Translations under genes and position numbers: made by a program
Notes under the pieces: generated by a model
What the model was told of the DNA's origin: nothing
What the model saw: the letters and a program-made list of their open reading frames with translations, nothing else
Databases searched by the model: none
In this document: piece after piece, positions 1 to 12,400 of the stretch
How the letters are laid out: every line of letters starts with the position of its first letter
Position numbering within the stretch: the first letter of the stretch is position 1
Assembly: GCA_914767715.1 (NCBI GenBank)
Contig: OU612073.1
Location: forward strand, 17,672,001-17,732,000
Direction: 5' to 3'
Length of the DNA: 60,000 bases
Source of the DNA: Membranipora membranacea
Lineage: Eukaryota > Bryozoa > Gymnolaemata > Cheilostomatida > Membraniporidae

Positions 1-67
1 TCTGCCACGTTTGACATGACACTTTAAATTTGATGTGTTAAATGACGGTGGATGTAAAAACTGAGTT

Positions 68-69
<2 letters not shown>

Positions 70-110
<41 letters not shown>

Positions 111-117
111 TATATAA
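70..117. repeat. AT dinucleotide microsatellite
   Basis: An almost pure run of AT repeats lies just upstream of the first exon of the unidentified plus-strand gene. It is probably intronic. Confidence 0.9.
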
Positions 118-138
118 TTATAAGCGGTTGGTTTTTAG

Positions 139-1883
139 GTACAAGCGAAGAAGATTTTAAGAAGAGGATTTTTCAAGCTGAGCAGCATATCTTTCGACAA
201 GAAACAACTTGCATTAGTATTCCAAGAAAATCGATCGGGCTATGTGTAAAAGCCACTATAGAATGTAAAAACTGTAGCAGGTGAGAAGATCAGTATTATG
301 AAATACATCCTTATCATTGTATGATAAGGGGCGTATTGAAGACTTGCGAACAACGAATAAACAAAATAGATGAGAAGGGAGGACAATTTCTAACACTATA
401 CATAATTTTTACCCAGAAGTGCTCTGAATTTGCTAAATGTGAAAATATTGCATAATTACTGCAGAACGAGCTGCCAAATTGATTGCGCGTATCACAATAG
501 TCTACTGTTCGCTTTGGTTTCAATATGCAACTTTGCATGATTACAGTTTCCTACAGTTTAATCCCCTAGTAGTAAGCCAGTAAATAGTAAGTAGTAATGT
601 CAATAAAGTATTAAAAAAAAAAGCCAACATCAGACTCAGTATGAATTTCAAGCGGTAACCAACGAGACTTTGTAGGCATCTTTGACTCATTTGGTATCAT
701 AGTACTACTATGCTTCATAGATATGATTGACTTTTATCACATCCGGATTGGGATCCTATGATTGCTATACTTTGATAATTGAAACATTATTATGCAACTA
801 TTATTAATTTTCACCCACACAGAGAAGTCGGATCTCTAAACAATCTGTATCAGTATTTAACATCCCATTATCTGAACCTTGACCCAGATTTACTCAAGAA
901 AGTCAACCAATCAGATGATGATCGTATGGATATCAGCGAGCGGCCGATGGATGGTATGTTTTTCCATCTCCAGAAAAAGCAGTAGCAAAATGAAGTTTTG
1001 GAAATGTGGTGGCAGCAGCAGAAAATCATTAAGGATTGTTTTTTGCGAACTCAAAAGCTTAATCGTTTCTATTTGTCTGATGGTTTTGAGCGTTGCTCTT
1101 TGTATAAAATTGCTTTTAAACAAAGAAATATAGTATAGCGACTAAATAACATCTGGCTTGATAATTAAGTGACACAATTCTACTTTCAGGCATCATCGAG
1201 CAGGCTCATTTAGTTTGCCCCGGTACTGCTGGAAAAGGCCAAAGGTCAAACTGCTCCAAGAAGGTAGGAAAACTTTGCTGTATGAAAATCAACGGAGAAC
1301 GTAAACTGCTGGCAAAATGGAACATCAGAGCTTTGAAATTTGTATCTGCAGGTTTGTATTGCGGTATTTATGTTATTTGCATTTGTCAGTTACACGTAGT
1401 AGTGACATTCAAAGGAAATTTTTCTCTTTGCTCCGTTTAGTTATCAAATGGAAAACCTACAACAGTACATCATATACTGTGTTACACAACATACTAACGT
1501 CAGGGAAAGATGCGTCGCAAGTTTAATTTTTGACATAACTGATTTAACTTCATTCTGCATGCTGATTAGTTTGTGAATTTCTGTAGTCAGCATTTATATG
1601 ACCCATTTCATCTCAACTCAACCCATAAAACTACCAAGTGCTTCAGAACCAATTTGGTTACACAAAATGAAGAAGTTGAAACAGTTAATGACCCAAAAGC
1701 TGTGCTCGTGTCTATTTCCACTAAAATATCATAGTTTATGACATATAACAGTTAATCTTTTTAGAATCGAGGATTTCTTGCACTCCGAAGCAGTATAAAG
1801 ATGTGACCAGTAGGTTTTTGATACAAAAGGTGCAGCAGGAGAGGCTCAGACAGCTTGTTGACAATCTACCATGTTTTTATTGA
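139..1883 (+). CDS. 3' end of an unidentified multi-exon gene
   Basis: I do not recognise this protein. Four exons chain in frame: 139-280, 823-953, 1190-1351 and 1765-1883 (stop TGA). Each is bounded by AG and GT, and phases match at all three junctions. The encoded C-terminal part is about 184 residues, polar and charged, with scattered cysteines (CKNC at the end of the first exon, then VCPG, NCSKK, LCC and SCTPK) and a basic, helix-prone tail rich in Gln, Arg and Leu. Exon three could instead stop at 1263, where there is another good donor, but only the longer form joins the last exon in phase. The 5' part lies outside the window. The cysteine spacing hints at metal binding, but this is inference. 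No known domain is claimed. Confidence 0.55.
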
Positions 1884-2220
1884 TTACATACTCCGTTACT
1901 TACCTTTGGTACACAAACCATCAACAAAGGTTACGCGCCTTTAGAATAATAGAGATGTGAGACATTCAACTTGACTTGATGATACAACTTGATTACAACC
2001 GTCCATGAGTGTGCAACAGTTCATCCATGTTTGTTTTTCTTTGCTTATAAATTTTCATGACTATACCTTTTCTTCTTTGGACCTCAGATTCATTTCGTTG
2101 AGTTCATAATCATTGAGGGAATTTTCCTTGAATATCAATTACTGGAAATTATGATCAACATGGAAGCCCCGTTTATAATAGTATTCTATGCTAATTTCAA
2201 TCATCCCCGCTCAATTACCC

Positions 2221-2963
2221 CACAGAGTAAGGATATACAGAGAGGACACTTCAATGATCGTTATAGTGCCTGCGGTTTTTATCCACTGGGGGAAATTCAT
2301 CAATCTGGCCACCTGCCAATTTCAGAATATATATAACACAGAGTAGGATATATATCCTTACTCTGTGATATATAAGTTACAATGGAGTTTTGTCATGCAG
2401 ACATAACCACCTTTGATAGGTCATAAATCATTTTGTATTAATCCTAAAGACTGATTTCCAACTTTTCTGAAATGTCCAATCTTCAAGCTATACACCATAT
2501 TGTTGTGCATTTTTTTGCTAGGATACATAGGCTATGAGTAATCCAGGTTTTAAAAATGAGTTTTTTCATATAGATTTACATGTGACAATTGATAGACGGC
2601 TGGTCATCAAAATTAGGAAATGTCCGTTCATTGACCTAAGCCCCATGTAAATCTATATGATAAAACTCATTTTAAAAACCTGGATTACTCATAGCCTACG
2701 TATCCTAGCAAAAAATGACAATAATAATGGTGTTAGCTTTAGGATTGGACATTTCAGAAAAGTTGGAAACCAGTCTTTAGGATTTATACAAAATGAATTA
2801 TGACCTATCAAAGGTGGTTATGTCTGCATGACAAAAATGCCATTGTAACTTATATATTCTGAAATTGGCAGGTGGCCAGATTGATGAATTTCCCCCACTA
2901 GAAAAAAACCGCAGGCACTATAACGATCATTGAAGTGTCCCCTCTGCATATCCTTACTCTGTG
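2221..2963. mobile_element. fold-back non-autonomous hAT-like element
   Basis: Two arms of about 330-380 bp are near-perfect inverted copies around a short centre near 2585-2640. The termini read CACAGAGTAAGGATAT and its complement. The bases outside (ATTACCC left, ATTACCT right) look like a target duplication with one mismatch. There is no transposase. The left arm carries a small insertion at 2337-2367 that is absent from the right arm and is annotated separately. Assignment to hAT rests on the perfect 8-bp duplication around the nested copy sharing the same termini. Confidence 0.8.
2337..2367. mobile_element. 31-bp terminal-repeat-only element nested in a relative
   Basis: A palindrome starts CACAGAGTAGGATAT and ends TCCTTACTCTGTG, which are the two ends of the surrounding fold-back element with nothing between them. 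It is flanked on both sides by ATATATAA, a perfect 8-bp direct repeat. The matching place in the right arm (about 2850-2860) is uninterrupted, so this is an insertion. Confidence 0.75.
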
Positions 2964-5900
2964 ATTACCTCGTTACGCTGGTTTGTTTTTTTATAGTTAT
3001 ACCTTGCCTTGTCGGGCCAATTTTTTTACTTCTTTTTACCTGTATCAATGTTTCCAACCATTAAACATTATGTTAAAACCATAAAGAGAGAGGGTGATGT
3101 GATGTAGACTTCTTTTCCACCCGCGACGATTTAAATTTTGGAAAAGTATTAGATTTTTTTGTGATTTTCATTACATTGATATGCAATAATCTTTATTTAC
3201 TTTTGGTCTTACAGTTTTAAAACTTGTACAAAATATACTCTTCATGACCTGCAATTTGAGATTTATCTCTGAGAAAAATGCTTAGTAAAAAGTGCTTAAA
3301 ATCAATTGGTAAAAGTTTCTGTTAATAGGATTTGCTCTTAATCTACTAAACTTGTAACTAGTATTTGATGTTGTGGGTGAATCATTTGAAAAAAAATTTA
3401 CTGTTGGTAGATTGAAAGAGAGACAGCAAACTTTCAATTTTTACGTCTATTTTTTGGGACTTCTGAGGTGTTTTTGGCATTCTTTTGCGTTAAATTCAAG
3501 AAAAATGAAGATGCAGTGAAAAATTCTATTTGTATTTCCTGTGTGCACCATGGTTGATGAAAGCGGCTTCGTATGTGAGAATTTTCAAAAAAAATTTGTT
3601 TGGCCACAATAAGGGTCATTTTGACAGCATGTTTGACGTTATGCAAAGATGGCAAAAATATTAGCTGTATTCGAGAGTTTACTGTCATTGCAATATGCAA
3701 GTTAATTTGTTGAAAATCAATGTGTATGACATTTGAAGAGTACTCTAAGAGAAAATTATAATCAATTTTGTTTCGAGCCCATGATCTGTTCTGAATTATT
3801 GATTGAAATTTCACATATTTTTACGGCTTTACAAATAAAATACATTGTATGGCGTGACGTAAAAAGTCCATTAAGACTAGTCATATATCAAAGAAAATCA
3901 AATTTTATGATTAACCCAATCTCAAAGTATACATCACACCTGTTTTAAAATTTCTTGCAATTAATTTGACTCATCCATCTGGATTGACAAAAGCAGCATT
4001 TTCTGCCTCATTTCCTCGGTAAAATAACGCAACGTCATTGAATCAAGATTTTGCTTAGATATTCATTTTCAGTAGCTCGACAGCTTTCCAACGGTATAAT
4101 ATGTTGATTTATTCTAATTGGTCTTTGACATTACCTTAATCTCCACAAAAACCTACATGGTCTACCATATGTGTCACAATCAGCTGAATCGGACAACTTT
4201 CTTTTTAGGTGTTACTATACCATAAAACGATTTTGGAACCATATAATCACAACCCTACAGGCAAGTCATCTTGTCATCTTGTCCTTCATTTGAAGCAATA
4301 CAAATATTTGCTATTTCCATCAAGCAATCCAATTGGATTACAATCTTCATGCTTCATTGTGATTTGCATATGCAGAGCCTACTTTGCAAATAAGATAACA
4401 AAATGGCATCTCCAACATTCTGATATTTTGAAAATGACACTAAACATTCTTGAAAAGCATTTATATCAGCGGCTAAAACTGAACACTCAGGCAGAGGTGT
4501 CTTGAAAACCTGCACACAGGGGAACATTCTCTTTTGAAGAAATTAAAATTATTCTTATTTTTTTTCAGTGGAATGACCTTTGTAATGACATTTGAACTCC
4601 ATCTGAATTGATTAACAATGCATATTAGTCAATTTTGTTAAATTGCTGACAAAATTTACGTGAGTTTGCTCACTACTGACTAGGGAGAAAGTGAGAATCC
4701 TTGTCACGGTCACAAAGAATTTTTTCTCTACACACGAATAAGTTAATATACTTGTTCTATTCAGTCAATTTTCTTATAATTCCCCCCTGTACTTAGGCAG
4801 ATGTGAGGGCTTAGACTATCAAATCCAATTTTCACACGTTATTGGTTTGAATACCATAATAAATACATACAACAGCACATAATTTTTATTATTGGCTTTA
4901 AACTAAACAAAATTATAGGGATATGAAAACAACAAAAATTTCAATTACAGTAAAACTTAAAAGGATGCATCATGCAAGGAATAGAGGGGTAAGCCCGCTG
5001 ATGATTACTGCAGTCTCTAGATTAAAACACAATATTGATCAGAATAATGATTTAATAAAATATCGAAATATGTATGGTGTTTTTCAACCAGTCAACTCTG
5101 TATATCTGATGTAAAACCATCTTGGAAAAACTTTAAGCCTGAGTCTTTCAAAAGTCAAAACCATTTAGAATTTACTTGTCCTAAAGTCACTTTCATGACA
5201 ATAAAAATATCTTCTTAGAATATATCTTATAGTTTGCAAATGACCAACATCGTTGATCGGTAAGCAATAAATTGTGATGTCTATAGTCTAAACTTTGTTG
5301 ATAATGTGACAATAAAGAGATTACGAGGACATAATTCAATGGATACAAGTATCTTAGATCTTTATTATTTCATAACTGGTTTTATTTGTCATATTGGCTG
5401 ATCTAGTGGAATTACTCTCGTTCGATCTCATAAGGACAATTTATCATCAGAATAGGGCATTTTGCATCTTATTTTTTTCCTAGAAGACTAAACGTTTGCT
5501 GAATTTCAGCTGTCTGGGGTGACTAAATATTAGTTAGCTGAGGTGAAAGTCATGATAAAATAAAGAGGATATGTAAAATTCGGCTAGCTTTTCATTTAGC
5601 TATTTCAAGCATGTGTGAAATAGTGAGCTATTCTTCCTGCAAATACATCGCTCCTCTAGGTATTGATAGTCTGCTCACAAATGCATGTACTATGAATCAT
5701 TATCAAGAATATCAACTTCGGAATTTCTTCTGTCTATTCCAGTATCCAAGAAACACTATTAAGGAATCTCTGTGTGTCTTCTTGCGAGAAAGCACATGTT
5801 AGCATCATCTTCTTACCAACGGCTATTGGAAGAAAAGAATAACAATAATTCTATAAGCAGTTCTAGATCTCGAAATCGTAAAGGGGACGGAAAGGAGCAT

Positions 5901-6106
5901 GAGAGGAAAAGAACAATGGCTTGATGAATTTGAATGACTTTCATTTACCTGTCAGTTTTTGCAAAGCTTGATTTATCGGATGGAACACTGATTGTTCAAG
6001 AAGCTTTTTACCATGAATCCGACACGAGCTTGGACAAGATAAGATAATGTTACTTTCAGTGCAGTCAAGGCAGACCTGTGCTGCGCTACACCATCATAAG
6101 CTCAGA

Positions 6107-6442
6107 CAGTGGCGTATATTAGCACTCACGGCCCACGGATTTCCGTGAGTGTCTGAATAGCTCAGTGTGTAGAGCGTCTGCCTAATAATCACTGTTAATA
6201 TGTTTGTTGTGGGTTCGAATCCCATCGAGGTCAGTTTTTTTTTCAAATTAATGCTTTATAACTGGAGCATTTTTACCGTAATCTTCTACTGCTACTGAGT
6301 TGTTTTCTGAAAGTACCCAACAGCTCAGTGAGCTATTGAAATACCTCTCTGCTTGCACTATTTTGCTACCGATATGCAAAAATTTCCGTGTGGGAGGGCG
6401 CTTAAGCTCAGTGAGTGAAATTTTTTAGAATATACGCCCCTG
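6107..6442. mobile_element. non-autonomous hAT element carrying a tRNA-like unit
   Basis: The element begins CAGTGGCGTATATTAG and ends AATATACGCCCCTG, imperfect inverted ends typical of hAT transposons. It is flanked by a perfect 8-bp duplication, AGCTCAGA, at 6099-6106 and 6443-6450. A subterminal hairpin (CACTCACGG / CCGTGAGTG) follows the left end. No transposase is present. The right-hand duplication contains, on the minus strand, the TGA that ends the macrodomain-like gene. Confidence 0.8.
6152..6236 (+). repeat. tRNA-like SINE head
   Basis: It has an A-box-like segment (TAGCTCAGTGTGTAGAGCG) and a B box (GGTTCGAATCCC), with an extended AT-rich anticodon region between them and a T run after. 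It cannot fold into a normal anticodon arm, so it is a tRNA-derived repeat rather than a working tRNA. It lies inside the hAT element at 6107-6442. Confidence 0.55.
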
Positions 6443-6445
6443 AGC

Positions 6446-9400
6446 TCAGATACCTTGTTCCATGTGATTGCGATGTATTCCAAGCGTGTCTGTGAACACT
6501 TTAGCTTTGAATCCTGTGTCACACATGTAAAGCTTCTCAATCTGACTTTTCTCATAGTTTCTCACGTGATCATGTATGCAGCCGGCCATGATCTGTGCAG
6601 ATTCATTCACTGATATAAAGTTCTCTCTGTAAATGGTTACATAGAAGTCAACTGCTGCTTGAACAATTTTGATTTTTACTGTAGCAGGCAACCAAAACAA
6701 ATTATATGACTTTTAAGAGCCTTCAAGATGTGCAACATCTTGGCTCAGCAACGCAATAGTCTCTGAAAAAACCAAAACTACAAGTTTGACCACATCTACA
6801 AATTGAAACTGTTTGACGACTGACATTTAAATATTTTTTTACTAAATATCAACAATCCCTTAAATAGAGAAGAATCCTTGTGAATTAATTACCAGATATT
6901 GACAGATGATTCTCGTTATACACTTTCAATTTTGGCAGAAAATCTAATACCTCACAACCACTACTCCAAATCAGTGTTGTATGACTGTCACTTAAACTCA
7001 GATACAATCTGAACAGAAGATAAACATACATGTCTGCTCCAAGCAGATTGCAAACCACAGATCTTTGTTCTAGTGCCTCCACTGTTTTCAGCGCTCCAGA
7101 AAAGGCTTTGGCTAATGAAGATTTATCATTGGAGTCTATCACAATAAATATAAACTCCCTGATTTTGGTGCTCTTCGAGCTACTGGGCAAGGAGATACAA
7201 GAGCCTAGAGGACATGTGGCTGGATCAGATGTGATCTCCCTCAGCTCTTCTTCAACACGCTTGTCTAAAAAACATTCGGAATCACATCGTTTTGACTTTT
7301 GAGCCAGAACTAGCAGGAAATGCCAATTATTGCATATGAGGTGCAGACAGCACCCGCTGAAAGATTCAATAATGTAGTAAAAGGGATTCTATCAATGATA
7401 GCTTTTATAATTCTAATATACTTTTTGCAAGTACTTTGGGTGTTGTTAGTGATTATGACAATATTCCATATGAGGATTCACCTACACGCTGTTTCTATCG
7501 TGAATAGTTAGGCCGATTATTCATGTTGTCGTTCAAGGTAATTATACGTGAAAAGTACCCACCCAGACCAGCCATCAGATGGCCCATTACAGACTGCTTC
7601 ATGTCCAGACTGCCCACTGTGATTGGTATAATCATTATATCTGCTTCAATGCACTCTATGGCTGGATGGCACACTACAACCTCAAGTCTATCTAAAATTC
7701 CTCTTGACATTTCCTTACACTCGTGTATCAGGTACTGTACCTTGCACTGTCTAGCGGCGGCATCTAACTTGTGTTTCTCTGGAAGAAATAATATAGTTTA
7801 TGATACAATGGGTAATAACAGCCTATTAAATTCCAGGTTTGATTCCCAAGTGACACTTTTGCTGAACAGGCTTAAAAATACGGTCTCCACTGTATGTTTC
7901 TCAGGGTATGAGATTATGAGATGAGATGCCATGTGATCGATAATTGTATCAGACATTATTGAAAGCACAAATGAATGGGTAAAAGGTTCTTCAAAGCTTA
8001 CCCTGAGAGATAATTTTGTGAGGATTCACAGCTTGTGCACCTTTATGTAAATCCTGTATCTGCATCAGTACATAGTTTTTAGTCGCCTTAACCTCTTCTA
8101 GACTTCCAGCATGGAGCATGACGACCCGGGTTTGCATGTTGAGTCTAGAATGAAGAATCAAAAACTGATTATAGTTCAAATATTCTCAAATCAACACAAA
8201 TGTAACACATTGATTACCCACCTCCTCCAGCATAGTTTTGATGCAACGAGATTACAGGCCCCTCAAATTAAAACCATCAAACCATCAATCCAACATGGTG
8301 TCAAATACCTCAAAAAAATATAACAGCCTTGTGAACACACCAATAATTCAGACAAAGCTAAACACACATATTAATGAGACTTTAGTAATTTTCTTCTCGT
8401 TGTTTATATAACTTATTTTAACCCATAAAACAACATAATGGCAGACTAGATAAACTCCCTACATCCTCACCTGGCTTTACCAGTAAATCCGCTGTTTGTC
8501 ATACTAGTTAAGTGACGAGATGTGAAAAGGAAGTTCAGATATTCTTGATCTTTAAATAGCTTAATGGTGCTGGTCCATACTCTGTTACCCTGTGCTCCAG
8601 AATCCAGATTCGAACAGCTACCTCTCCATCTCTCTCCTCCAGATTCTAAATCATCAGATCTGTGTAATTCTCTGGGTTGGCTGGCTGCTCCATAAGGTTT
8701 CACAAATGGCCTGTTTGTAGCGTATGTGATCTTAGGTTTCTTAGGGACATCGATTCCTTCAGCTGGTAGACTGATGCTGTTGAATTCTTGTAAAATTGCA
8801 TCAAGCTTCTCTTTGGCCTCCTCAACAGTGATGATAGCGATTGTGAGCTAGAAACATATAAATATGCTATAATTTACCTAGAATTTTTTTTTACTGTCAA
8901 CAAGGATTCACTGTTTTGGATTATTTTGTAAGTATAACTTCAAAATTTAATAATTTACCGCAATGGGCAAAGCAGATCTGACTTTTTTGCATTGAATTCG
9001 ATAAGTTTGATCAAGTATATATTTATACTGTTGATTACACAGTCTTGATATGCTCACCTTATCAACATGTTGAGGGTCGACAACATGTAGAGGTAGGGAT
9101 TGTCCTATCTCTTGTATCACTTTGAATTTCACTGGCTTCCAGTTCACTACAAACGGAATATATGTAAACCATACATATATATAATATAATAATATATATG
9201 TATGATGGTATTTAATTTCATATTGTATTTGGTTTTTTGAGGCAACAAAATTTCAAAATTGCCCATTCACATGATCTTTAATTCAAGTATCGATACACTG
9301 AAATATCTTTAAAAACCTGTGGAATGGTCAAACAGACACTTTTCCTTCACAAGGACGCCCATTAAAGGTTAGGCTAATCTAGCTAGGTGTAATCTCTACA

Positions 9401-12400
9401 TGCTTTCATAATGACCAAGCAAATATCAGAGCATTACAAATAGACAAGTGGAAGCTTATCCATTGCGATATTTTCTGAGACAACTCACATAAACATTATA
9501 TTCATTTTAATATTAGCCTCACCTCCCATGTAATGTTTGATAAGAACTGTAGAATGGAAAACTCTCTCTGATTTCAGCAGTTGTCTTCTCTCACTTGATG
9601 TTAAAACACAAGCGTATCCCTCCTTGTCCTCTTGTACATATCTAAATGTCGTTTTGAGGTCCTTCAATATCATCTCATTGAAATATCTACAAAAAGGACA
9701 AAGCAAAAAGTGATAGGGGAAGGCGGGGCACGTTGAGCCACGGGGAACGTTGATCCACCCCACTTTCTTCCAATACCATTTTATGTTTTGAGTTTTCCCC
9801 TCCATCAGAGGCCATGTGCCCAAAGGCACCCTTTGTGAGCAGACAAGAGTAAAGATAGCTACTAAGGGAAGATAATTATTTAGTTTTTCATCGGTTTTAG
9901 CGCAAAAAGTAAGTAATGCGCTAATCGACAGAAATATCATCTATTCCCAACAAGGCGTGGCTGAGAAGTTGTAACTTTTATTATGTGATAACATCATATT
10001 TAGTCTCAATTTCACGTAATCTAAACTTATCTCTGATGGAGAGATTTTGTTTAACTCGAATTGAAAGTGAAAAATAGGCTGTTGGGGCACGTTGAGCCAT
10101 GCCCGTTGCAAGTTTTCCTATAGCCTACCGCAAATGTTTCAGAGATTTATTTTGTGTAGCGAACTATATTTTATAGTTCAATTGAGTGAAAAAAATGCGC
10201 TGTTGCAATGAATTAGGTTGTTTTTCTTTATTTCTTATGGTTGCAATGAATTAAAAAGTTATGACCAGCAATGAGATAGCCGTAACATAGTGGCTCAACG
10301 TGCCCCATACAAAATGCGGACCCGGCTCAACGTGCCCCGTGCTTGGGGCACGTTGAGCCGCTTCCAGATTTTTTTTAAACAACAATATTTCTTGTTGCAA
10401 TAGGTTTCTGACCTCACTCATGTTGATGGAAGACATGAAGACCAATTTCAGTGCCAATTTTTGTTAATCTGGCACAATTCAACTGCATGTTACAATCAAA
10501 TATGTAAAAACTGGCTCAACATACCCCGCCTTCCCCTATTTAGCCTTTATCTACAACTCTTCGCTCTCATCTGCATGCGCTAAAATTGGTGACAACCTTA
10601 GTGATGAAATAATAATTTACATCATCTGATCTTAAATTTATTAGGAAGCATACTTACTTGAAACATTCAGGGGAGCGTAGAAGTTTAGATTTCTGCCAAT
10701 CAAGCTGAATAATCTTTTCTATCAAGTCATCACGAATTTGTGTAGTTTCGTCAACAAGTGATTCAATATCACTTGAGAGTCCTAGAAACAGGAGAAAAAT
10801 AAATTTCAACACCATAACTCTACTATTATCTATTATATTTAGCAGGCAGGCATGCTAATTATCGCCATCAACCCATTCTTTTCTGTGGATGGTGAGATGG
10901 CACAATCGGTTAGCGCTCCTGCTATTCACTGCCAGGCGATTAGTGCCGCAGGAGTTGTGGGTCCGAGTCCCATTGAGGGAGCTTTCAGTGTTGATTGTTC
11001 CAGCCCTCATACCTCTCCTATAGTAAGCACATGAAGTTGAAATTTGATGTGCCCTGGGGATGTATTCTTTTTCTGAAAGCCAAAACAACCCCAATTTCAA
11101 CAGTCTGCTAAATGGTACTTTGAACATTATTTAACTGCTAACCTTTAACTGTAAGAATACTCTTTTTCTCCCCGACAGACAGTTCTATGTCCACATCAGG
11201 ATAATCAGTCTGTATCTCATCAAGCAGTCTAAATCTGAATAAAATAGATTTAATAATAGCATGCAAACCAGCTGTTAGGTATCAACAGAGAAAGAAAACA
11301 GGGAATAAAGAGAAATTGATTAAGGTATAAGGCCTCAATATGGTAATGCATGTATAAGTTGACCAGCTAATACAGAAATGTAGCTTGTTTTATCTATCTA
11401 TCCATAGTTTCGGGGACCTGTTGCATAGCTGAAAGTGCACAACGATACAATGAACCATGATATTCGAATAAACAAGGTTATGAATTCAGTTTACGCTAGA
11501 CACAATCTAATTTAATAATTCAAACGGAGCAAACTAAACTTACTGAAAGAATGTAGCTTGTGACGCTGTCAAATCTATTCTTTTCATCACATTATCTAAA
11601 ATAGAAATGAATCAAAGGTATCAGATCTGGAATTTACAGACATTTTGGAGTGAGGCAGTAACTTATTGCCAGTTGAGACAAAAAAATCTTCAAAGATTAA
11701 GACCCATACCATAGTTGCCATAATTCCCCCACGCCCTTGGTGTCATGTTATCATCATTAAGTAAATTGGCGAATAATCATCAGTCCTGCTGGCAGTAATT
11801 TCACGCTGTCTCAAGTGAGGGCGGTTATCGATATCACGTTAACATGCTACAGTGTAAGACACCAGCAAAGGTGAGTGTAGAGACTTCACACAATAGGCTG
11901 CTAACCAGAAATTATAATATTCCAACAATACAATAATAGCTTTATATGTCAGTCTGTTTTGAGTTTGTGAAACAGTGTTGTGTTCGTAGGGGAATTCCCC
12001 TTTAATCAAAAAGGGGAATTTACAGTAAATGCAACCAATCAATAAAGCGTACAATTGAGCTCCAGGCATGTCGAATACATAAGTAAATACTTGTACGCAA
12101 TTTTCATGTCGGCACGAATTGTCCAATTCGTCACACAAAAATTTCTGCACAGGGGATTCCCACAGATTTAATATACACGTATGAATAAGTATAAAAAGCT
12201 CAATTATGCAATTCTGCACCGGAAAACCAATAAAACAATAATAATAATATAATATGAACTTTATTTCCTATTCAGTACCCCTTTCGGGGGAAAATGAGAA
12301 TATGGTTACATAAGATTGATTATATGTGATACAAGATACATAAGATCGATAATACATGATACAAATTACATACATACAATGACTTTGTGAATTAATAGTT

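Larger units (their letters stand above)
1884..6098. other. intergenic region, no supported gene
   Basis: Apart from the fold-back element at 2221-2963, I see no exon chains here. Scattered short reading frames (for example at 3434-3814 and 4209-4505) lack splice context and have AT-rich, low-quality translations. The region separates the 3' end of the first plus-strand gene from the 3' end of the macrodomain-like minus-strand gene, so it is a convergent 3'-3' spacer. Confidence 0.5.

Noticed and set aside
7009-7029. A 21-bp intron inside macrodomain exon 6893-7264 (GTATGT..CAG)
   Set aside because: Far too short for a spliceosomal intron. Reading through keeps the frame and gives a sensible junction to the next exon.
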